From positions 11,038-21,595 of the forward strand of contig HF992498.1 in NCBI GenBank assembly GCA_000433455.1: a DNA stretch of 10,558 bases, in the 5' to 3' direction. Shown here piece by piece: positions 5,962-10,558 of this stretch. Each line of letters starts with the position of its first letter. Position 1 is the stretch's first letter. Under the pieces are notes generated by a model. The model was not told the DNA's origin, searched no databases, and saw only the letters and a program-made list of their open reading frames with translations. Made by a program: the position numbers and the translations under genes. The stretch comes from Mycoplasma sp. CAG:877. GTDB taxonomy: Bacteria; Bacillota_I; Bacilli_A; RF39; UBA660.

Positions 5962-7543
5962 ATTTTTCTCCAATATACTCTTCGTATGGAACACATCTAT
6001 CTATAATAGTTCCATCATCTAATATTTCAATTATTCTATTCGCAACTGTACTATTAAGTTCATAGTCTCTAGAAGTAAATAAAACTTCTCCTTGGAAATT
6101 AATTAGTCCCTTATTTAATGATGTAATACTTTCCAAATCTAAATGGTTAGTAGGCTCATCTAATATTAAGAAATTAGGTCCCTCTAACATCAATTTAGAT
6201 AACATACATCTCATCTTTTCTCCACCAGATAATACATTTACTTTCTTAAATACATCATCTCCAGAAAATAACATTCTACCTAAGAATCCTCTAAGTACTG
6301 TTTCATCCTTAATATCATAATATTGTCCAATCCACTCAATAATATTCTTATCAACATCAAAATACTCTGTATTATCTTGTGGTAAATAGCCAGGTACAAT
6401 AGTCTTACCCCATTCAATACTACCCTTATCATACTTATCCTTACCAGATAAAATATTAAATAAAGTAGTCTTAACCATATCATTATTAGCAAGTATCGCA
6501 ATCTTATCACCTTTAAGTACTGTAAATGATACCTTATCTAAAATCTTTTTACCATCAACAATTTTAGTTAAATTTTCAACTTTTAATATTTCCTTACCAG
6601 CAGGTTTTTCTATCTTAAAATCAATATAAGGATATTTTCTAGAAGAAGGAACTATCTCATCTAATTGAATCTTATCAAGCATTTTCTTTCTAGAAGTTGC
6701 TTGTTTTGACTTTGAAGCATTAGCCGAGAATCTCGCAATAAAGGCTTGTAATTCTTTAATTTTCTCTTCTTTTTTCTTATTAGAATCTCTCATCTGTTTT
6801 TGTAACAATTCACTAGATTCATACCAGAAATCATAGTTACCAACATAAAGCTTAATCTTACCATAATCAATATCTGCAATATGTGTACATACTTTATTTA
6901 AGAAATGTCTATCATGAGAAACGATAATAACTGTATTATTAAAATTAATTAAAAATTCTTCTAACCATTTAATTGCCTCAATATCCAAACTATTAGTAGG
7001 TTCATCTAAAAGTAAGATATCTGGATTTCCAAATAATGCTTGAGCAAGTAAAACCTTAACTCTAAGTTTTACTGGTAATTCACCCATTAAAACATAATGA
7101 TATTCATCCTTAACACCTAAATTATTTAAAAGTGTACTAGCATCAGACTCTGCATTCCAGCCATCCAAGTCCATAAATTCAGCTTCCAAATTAGCAAGTT
7201 TCATACCATCTTCTTCACTAAACTCAGTCTGAGCATACATCTTATTCTTCTCTTCCATTATTTCATATAGTTTACTATTTCCCATAATAACTACATCAAT
7301 AACTCTCTTATCATCAAACTGATAATGATCCTGCTTCAAAATAGAAAGTCTTTCATTCTTAGAAATAACAACTTCGCCAGTCGTAGTTTCTAACTCTCCT
7401 GACAATATCTTTAAAAATGTTGATTTACCAGAACCATTTGCCCCAATCAAACCATAGCAATTACCATTAGTAAATTTTATATTAACATCTTCAAATAAGA
7501 CTCTCTTTCCAAATTTTAAACTAACATTATTTACTTGTATCAT
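5960..7543 (-). CDS. ABC-F family ATPase, YbiT/YkpA type
   Basis: 527 aa from ATG 7543; cytosolic, no membrane segments. ABC-F proteins bind the ribosomal E site and adjust translation or relieve stalls or antibiotics. Numbering here is from the upstream GTG at 7555. The first ATPase domain has Walker A GANGSGKST (38-46), a signature-like ELPVKLRVKVLLAQALF, Walker B ILLLDEPTN (180-188) and switch SHDRHF. A charged, helical inter-domain linker spans about 245-300. The second domain has a degenerate Walker A (ANNDMVKTT, 356-364), a good signature LSGGEKMR, ILDEPTN, but Arg for the switch His (SRDYEL). The altered first signature and second P-loop resemble the YbiT group; the His loss is less usual. 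Starts MIQVNNVSLKFG as relatives do; in-frame GTG codons at 7552 and 7555, nearer AAGGAG, are alternatives. Confidence 0.92.
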   Translation of the reverse strand: MIQVNNVSLKFGKRVLFEDVNIKFTNGNCYGLIGANGSGKSTFLKILSGELETTTGEVVISKNERLSILKQDHYQFDDKRVIDVVIMGNSKLYEIMEEKNKMYAQTEFSEEDGMKLANLEAEFMDLDGWNAESDASTLLNNLGVKDEYHYVLMGELPVKLRVKVLLAQALFGNPDILLLDEPTNSLDIEAIKWLEEFLINFNNTVIIVSHDRHFLNKVCTHIADIDYGKIKLYVGNYDFWYESSELLQKQMRDSNKKKEEKIKELQAFIARFSANASKSKQATSRKKMLDKIQLDEIVPSSRKYPYIDFKIEKPAGKEILKVENLTKIVDGKKILDKVSFTVLKGDKIAILANNDMVKTTLFNILSGKDKYDKGSIEWGKTIVPGYLPQDNTEYFDVDKNIIEWIGQYYDIKDETVLRGFLGRMLFSGDDVFKKVNVLSGGEKMRCMLSKLMLEGPNFLILDEPTNHLDLESITSLNKGLINFQGEVLFTSRDYELNSTVANRIIEILDDGTIIDRCVPYEEYIGEK

Positions 7544-7569
7544 CCTCTTCACCACCGCTCCTTAATTCT

Positions 7570-7599
7570 ACTATAAAAGAAAAAATAAGGCAAGTACAA
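7570..7599 (-). promoter_or_regulatory. Possible promoter of the ABC-F gene
   Basis: On the minus strand TTGTAC (7594-7599), an 18-bp spacer and TATAGT (7570-7575). An overlapping alternative is TTGCCT-17-TAGAAT a few bases downstream. Either lies inside the upstream gene's terminator and gives a very short leader before AAGGAG. Confidence 0.4.
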
Positions 7600-7613
7600 C
7601 TACTTAACCTTAT
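7580..7613 (-). terminator. Terminator overlapping the stop of the OapA-like gene
   Basis: On the minus strand ATAAGG..AAGTA pairs with TACTT..CCTTAT (11 bp plus a small internal loop) around GTTG, followed by a T-run. The TAG stop of the gene at 7600 falls in the loop and stem. Confidence 0.78.
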
Positions 7614-8205
7614 AAAATATTGAGATTACTTTAGCAAATTCATAAAGTATAATATTACTTTTATTTATCGCAAAACCTTTACCTAAAGCTTTACCACCTA
7701 TCGTAAGAGCTGCAACTATTGCTGCTATAAATAAACCAGTAAATAATATACTGAAATTAAACTTTTCCGCAACAATCACTGCTATTGTCGTCGCTGCTGT
7801 ACCAGAAATAATTCCACATACGTCGCCAACTACATCACAACAAAAGTTAGATACTTTTGAAGCATTCTTCTTAAATTTAACAGCAACATCTGCACCCTTA
7901 ACTTTTCTAGAATTCATCGAATGAAATACCTTTTCATCACTACTAGTAACCGCAACACCTACTATATCAAATAAAATACCAATACCAACAAATAATAAAG
8001 TCACAAAAACTCCACCAAATATTGATAGTTTAGGCAATGCTACTTGCGATACATAAGAAAGACAAAATGATAAGGTAAAAGCTATTAAAATAATTTTAAT
8101 AATCCATCTCATATCAGCTTTCTTTTTACTAATTTTTTCTTTTTTCTTAGTCTCAATAACTAATTCTTGAAATTCATTTCTTTCTAATTTTTTCTTGCTA
8201 TTCAT
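7600..8205 (-). CDS. oapA: OapA-like (CorB/DUF21-like) four-TM membrane protein
   Basis: 201 aa. A lysine-rich cytoplasmic N-terminus (1-33) precedes hydrophobic segments at about 34-54, 62-87, 127-146 and 151-172. The loop VTSSDEKVFHSMNSRKVKGA (86-105) and the stretch NFCCDVVGDVCGIISG (120-135) are the most distinctive parts. This matches the ~200-residue proteins often annotated as Mg2+/Co2+ transporter CorB; CBS domains are absent, so a transporter role is doubtful. OapA, the membrane partner of OLE RNA, is this size, has four predicted TM segments and is commonly encoded next to OLE. Here a ~600-nt structured RNA gene lies directly upstream on the same strand. OapA binds OLE RNA at the membrane, and the complex affects alcohol, cold and Mg2+ tolerance in Bacillus halodurans. 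ATG follows AGGAAGG by 4 nt. The CorB-like family call is firmer than the OapA name. Confidence 0.7.
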   Translation of the reverse strand: MNSKKKLERNEFQELVIETKKKEKISKKKADMRWIIKIILIAFTLSFCLSYVSQVALPKLSIFGGVFVTLLFVGIGILFDIVGVAVTSSDEKVFHSMNSRKVKGADVAVKFKKNASKVSNFCCDVVGDVCGIISGTAATTIAVIVAEKFNFSILFTGLFIAAIVAALTIGGKALGKGFAINKSNIILYEFAKVISIFYKVK

Positions 8206-8222
8206 ATAACCTTCCTATATAG

Positions 8223-8246
8223 AAAAAATAGTATAAAATACTATTT
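8223..8246 (-). terminator. Second hairpin between the large RNA and oapA
   Basis: On the minus strand AAATAGTAT and ATACTATTT form a perfect 9-bp stem with a 3-nt loop, ending in a six-T run. It lies 18 nt before the oapA ATG, just upstream of its ribosome site. It may be a back-up terminator, an attenuator for read-through into oapA, or an RNA 3'-end stabiliser. Confidence 0.5.
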
Positions 8247-8252
8247 CTAGTT

Positions 8253-8281
8253 AAAAAAAAACTAATGGCTCTAAACATAGT
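8253..8281 (-). terminator. Terminator at the 3' end of the large structured RNA
   Basis: On the minus strand ACTATG and CATTAGT pair (one bulged base) around an 8-nt loop and are followed by nine T. The stem is weak but the U-tract is long, and it marks the likely 3' end of the RNA. Confidence 0.6.
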
Positions 8282-8533
8282 AAACTTTGAATCTTAGGTC
8301 AAGTAGGATTTCCCTTATCTCTATGTATTCGTTACCAAATACATGGTTCCCCTTTAAAGAGATAAGTATGATGTCACCATTCATACGACTTGATTACCAC
8401 TTAGTATCCACTGCAATCCTATGTAAAGCGCACTCTAGGAGATTTCCTCACCAACACTTTATTATTTATTCTTTTTTGCAAGAGAAATTTCATAAAGCAA
8501 TATTTATCAAAGTTGGCCAGCTCTAATAAACAA

Positions 8534-8546
8534 GTTCTTTAATCCC
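8534..8546 (-). repeat. Repeated RNA motif, copy 2 (GGGATTAAAGAAC)
   Basis: A 13-nt motif matching 12 of 13 bases of the copy at 8791-8803, in the same orientation, about 245 nt apart inside the large RNA. It may be a repeated single-stranded or protein-binding element. Confidence 0.5.
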
Positions 8547-8790
8547 AAAGCTCTCACTCAAGACAAGCTACACTGCACATAACTTTCGCCACAATACAGG
8601 TTCCAGCCTACCTCGTAACAAGTCCAATCAGTATAAAACGTATAGGCTTATCACAAATAGTAGGTCTCCACAGATAATGGGTCGTTTGTCGTATGCCATT
8701 ACGAGCGCCCATTCTCCTCATCTTCAGCATCCACCCTACACTGGGCGTATAAAGCAAACACCAAAGGTTTCACAGATATGCTCTATAACG

Positions 8791-8803
8791 GTTGTTTAAT
8801 CCC
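8791..8803 (-). repeat. Repeated RNA motif, copy 1 (GGGATTAAACAAC)
   Basis: Near the 5' end of the large RNA. It forms most of the loop of a small hairpin ACGG..CCGT. It differs from the copy at 8534-8546 only at the tenth base. Confidence 0.5.
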
Positions 8804-8855
8804 GTCTTCCTAATAAAGTAATTGACTAGAATAATGTGCCATCAATTACACCTAC

Positions 8856-8884
8856 ATTATATCATATGTTACAAGATATGTCAA
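8856..8884 (-). promoter_or_regulatory. Consensus promoter of the large structured RNA
   Basis: On the minus strand TTGACA (8879-8884), a 17-bp spacer and TATAAT (8856-8861) are a perfect sigma-A promoter, the strongest in the window. Transcription should start near 8849-8851, directly before the 5' hairpin. No ribosome site or long frame follows. Confidence 0.92.
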
Positions 8885-8959
8885 ATTGACACTTTTACAA
8901 AACTTTTTATTTTGCAACTTTCACATCATTATATCTTTCTTCTATAATCTCTTTTTAAA

Positions 8960-8968
8960 TGTTATAAT
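8960..8968 (+). promoter_or_regulatory. Extended -10 promoter of the HExxH protein gene
   Basis: TGT-TATAAT is an extended -10 with no clear -35, giving a leader of about 20 nt that contains AAAGGA before the ATG at 8995. It is divergent from the RNA promoter about 80 nt away. Confidence 0.55.
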
Positions 8969-8994
8969 ATATAAATAGAAAGGAATTATATCAT

Positions 8995-9921
8995 ATGGAT
9001 AAACTATTTGAAAAATGTAAAAAGCTCGTATTAGATAACATCAACAGCACCATCACAGAAGAAGCTCTAACCACTTTAACTACTGCAATTCTAGCCCTAT
9101 ATTTAACAGATGGAAAAATCATTTTAGAAAAAATGCCAAATATTCTAAAAAGCCTAGATATAAGAATAAAACCTAAAACAGTAGTTGAACTAGCAAATGA
9201 AATAAGCTTATCATCTAATAATGAAGAAAAATATAAAAATGCCCTAGGAGCAATAAATACGCAAATGAACATTAGCACTAAAGGACCTAGTATATCCTTT
9301 GAATATCACCTTTTTATCTCCCTAAAAAATAGAAAAGATATAGAAATTACAAATACTATAGTTCATGAATTAACACATTTATTAAGAAAATTAAAACCAA
9401 TAATAGAGCCATCAAAAATAGTCTTATATAATGGAGTATCAGCTGACTATATTGACATAAAAGAAAGAAAACTTATAAGGAAAAATCTATGGTTTGAAGA
9501 CGCCCTAGTAGAATATCATGCAAAAAGAACAACCTGTAACCTAATTGCGTTGTTAAAAGAAGAACACCAAACATCATCTTTAAGATTATATAATAAAGAA
9601 AACTATCAATATCAAGATGATAAAGAAAGTCCTTACAAATTCTTTAACACAATTATTGATACCCTATGTACAGACCAATCATTCCAAGAAAAACTAAACT
9701 CAACCTTCCAAAATCCATCACTAGAAACATATCAAGCTTTAATTACTTGTCTAAATGAACCAACAAATGATAACACATTCTTCAGTAAATATACAGAACT
9801 ATTTAATGTTCTAGGCACTAGTTATACAACAAATGATAGTACTAATAGAAAAGAAATAGAACAAGAAATTACAACTATGACTCAAAAATTCATCACAAGA
9901 AAAAGCACTAAAGGACTATAA
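8995..9921 (+). CDS. HExxH-containing putative zinc metalloprotein, unknown role
   Basis: 308 aa, no signal peptide or membrane segment, so cytosolic. TIVHELTHLLRKL (121-133) contains H124-E125-x2-H128, the zinc-binding and catalytic motif of gluzincin-type peptidases. NLWFEDALVEYHAKR (164-178) follows about 40 residues later. It offers Glu168 or Glu173 as the third zinc ligand, the usual spacing for compact gluzincins. The N-terminal ~90 residues look helical, and the C-terminal third is Asn/Thr/Gln-rich and unassigned. I do not recognise a named family or a substrate; ImmA/IrrE-like proteases share the HELxH idea but the rest does not obviously match. Start: ATG 8995 behind AAAGGA, about 11 nt. 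Transcribed alone; it converges on the transglutaminase-like gene, and its stop codon is inside the shared terminator. Confidence 0.8.
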   Translation: MDKLFEKCKKLVLDNINSTITEEALTTLTTAILALYLTDGKIILEKMPNILKSLDIRIKPKTVVELANEISLSSNNEEKYKNALGAINTQMNISTKGPSISFEYHLFISLKNRKDIEITNTIVHELTHLLRKLKPIIEPSKIVLYNGVSADYIDIKERKLIRKNLWFEDALVEYHAKRTTCNLIALLKEEHQTSSLRLYNKENYQYQDDKESPYKFFNTIIDTLCTDQSFQEKLNSTFQNPSLETYQALITCLNEPTNDNTFFSKYTELFNVLGTSYTTNDSTNRKEIEQEITTMTQKFITRKSTKGL

Positions 9922-9937
9922 CTTTCTATAGTCCTTT
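9910..9937. terminator. Bidirectional terminator shared by the HExxH and transglutaminase-like genes
   Basis: AAAGGACTATA and TATAGTCCTTT form a perfect 11-bp stem with a 6-nt loop and a T-run on the plus side. It contains the plus TAA (9919-9921) and the minus TAG (9926-9928), so the two genes end within one hairpin. Confidence 0.85.
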
Positions 9938-10558
9938 TCTTATTCTCTTAACATTTCTATTCATTAAATGTCTACCAATATTCCTATATAAAAACTCTTT
10001 TAACTTTGACATTTTCTGTCTATGTTCCCTAAAAAACTCATCTGGCGAATCATACACTCCAAAATCATTATTAATACCCTCACTTTGAATATAAGTATTA
10101 TTTAAATTCCAATCAATAATCGGATTCTTCAAATCCTTAGTCGCAACACCATAACCAAAAAACATTCCACTACAATTCTTAAACTTTTCCTTCAGTTTCT
10201 CCAAATACTCTTTATCTAAAATAAAGCCCTCGAGCTCATACCATTTATCCTTATAAAACACTTCAACCCAACTATGAACTACATTCCTAGGAGCACTATT
10301 ATATACAAATCCAGTCATTGCTCCTTTCTGCAACTTCTTATCAATAGTAAAGCCATGAATTCGACAAGGTATCCCAACGCCTCTTAAAAGTGCCATAAAC
10401 AAAATACTCTTCGTATTACATTGCCCATACCCATCACTTAAAATCCTACTAGCCGCCATCTCATCACAAACATTATATCCAAATAAAATCTCATCTCTTA
10501 CAAAATTATATATTTCTTTTATTTTATTAAAATCATCTAACTTATCAAAGCCTCTACT
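9926..10558 (-). CDS. Transglutaminase-like domain protein, N-terminus beyond the window
   Basis: The frame is open to the right edge: 33 more codons precede the Met at 10459 and include YNFVRDEILFGYNV, the conserved helix before the active site. So 10459 is an internal Met and the gene is partial (210 residues visible). Numbered from that Met, DGYGQCNTKSILFMALLRGVG has the nucleophile Cys14, VVHSWVEVFY has His62, and WYELEGFILD offers an acidic third residue (Glu77 or Asp82). The order Cys...His...Asp/Glu and the GIPCRIHGF strand are typical of the bacterial transglutaminase/cysteine-protease-like domain (PF01841). The C-terminus has IDWNLNNTYIQ, DFGVYDSPDEFFREHRQ and a basic tail. No signal peptide can be judged because the start is missing. 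Substrate unknown. Its stop lies in the shared terminator. Confidence 0.88.
   Translation of the reverse strand, partial: SRGFDKLDDFNKIKEIYNFVRDEILFGYNVCDEMAASRILSDGYGQCNTKSILFMALLRGVGIPCRIHGFTIDKKLQKGAMTGFVYNSAPRNVVHSWVEVFYKDKWYELEGFILDKEYLEKLKEKFKNCSGMFFGYGVATKDLKNPIIDWNLNNTYIQSEGINNDFGVYDSPDEFFREHRQKMSKLKEFLYRNIGRHLMNRNVKRIRKGL

Larger units (their letters stand above)
8253..8851 (-). ncRNA. ole: Large structured noncoding RNA, probable OLE RNA
   Basis: About 600 nt between a perfect promoter (8856-8884) and a U9 terminator, with no supported reading frame and clearly higher GC than its flanks. Helices seen on the minus strand: GTAATTGA/TCAATTAC (8842-8849 with 8818-8825); CGCCCA/TGGGCG (8742-8747 with 8706-8711); TCGTA/TACGA hairpin (8689-8704); AGCCTA/TAGGCT (8643-8648 with 8605-8610). 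Near the 3' end, TCAAGT/ACTTGA (8388-8393 with 8299-8304) encloses GTATGA/TCATAC (8366-8386) and a long arm TTATCTCT/AGAGATAA plus ATGTATT/AATACAT (8315-8365). The length, ornate folding, Gram-positive anaerobe context and the OapA-like gene just downstream match OLE RNA, a ~600-nt membrane-bound RNA of Bacilli and Clostridia. RNase P RNA, tmRNA and SRP RNA signatures are absent. ROOL is the main alternative by size. Class is inferred, not verified by a covariance model. Confidence 0.72.

Noticed and set aside
6280..6510. 76-codon minus-strand reading frame
   Set aside because: Out-of-frame shadow inside the ABC-F gene with repetitive Ile/Leu/Arg composition.
8287..8526. 79-codon plus-strand reading frame
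   Set aside because: It lies antisense inside the structured RNA, has no ribosome site or promoter, and its composition reflects RNA helices, not a protein.
8253..8851. RNase P RNA, tmRNA or SRP RNA as identity of the large RNA
   Set aside because: The GAGGAAAGTCC core of RNase P RNA, the tRNA-like CCA end of tmRNA and the SRP domain IV motif are all absent, and 600 nt is too long for each.
8991..9278. 95-codon minus-strand reading frame
   Set aside because: Mirror of the HExxH protein gene; no ribosome site and low-complexity Phe/Ser/Leu composition.
9926..10459. Met at 10459 as the start of the transglutaminase-like gene
   Set aside because: The frame is open to the window edge and encodes the conserved helix preceding the active site.
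1..10558. CRISPR array, insertion sequence or prophage genes
   Set aside because: No regularly spaced repeats, transposase, integrase or terminal inverted repeats were found.

Overview
The window is AT-rich DNA with a standard-code bacterial gene layout: strong GGAGG-type ribosome sites, TTGACA/TATAAT promoters, U-tract hairpin terminators and TGA used as a stop (gene at 3894-4961). The content fits an anaerobic low-GC Bacillota, probably an uncultured gut lineage near Bacilli/Erysipelotrichia or RF39-type relatives. It includes an oxygen-sensitive 2-hydroxyacyl-CoA dehydratase/activase set, an ABC-F protein, and decayed fragments that resemble surface-protein repeats. The taxonomic placement is inference.

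Layout. Positions 1-454 hold no intact gene, only what look like remnants of two surface-protein genes. A 52-codon ORF with a strong ribosome site follows (455-613, minus). Next come tRNA-Gly(GCC) and tRNA-Cys(GCA), minus strand, with a consensus promoter and their own terminator. Then two minus-strand genes: a membrane-anchored protein of unknown function (953-2218) and a small PH-like domain protein (2275-2748). A plus-strand operon (2992-5908) encodes two dehydratase-like iron-sulfur proteins and their ATP-dependent activase. The first of these genes has no ATG, GTG or TTG at the conserved N-terminus, and ATA at 2992 is the best start candidate. A convergent ABC-F gene of YbiT/YkpA type follows (5960-7543, minus).

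The most notable locus is 7600-8884 (minus). A perfect TTGACA-17-TATAAT promoter drives a roughly 600-nt RNA that has no supported reading frame, many long hairpins and a U9 terminator. It lies immediately upstream of a 201-residue, 4-TM, CorB/DUF21-like membrane protein. Size, structure and neighbour match the OLE (Ornate, Large, Extremophilic) RNA with its partner OapA. Divergent from it is a HExxH putative metalloprotein (8995-9921). Convergent with that is a transglutaminase-like gene that runs off the right edge.

The three operon proteins should work together: the activase uses ATP to push electrons into the cluster held by the two dehydratase-like subunits. The OLE-like RNA and OapA-like protein should form a membrane-associated ribonucleoprotein; the other known partners, OapB and OapC, are not in this window. 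Gene ends are compact, and four terminators overlap stop codons.
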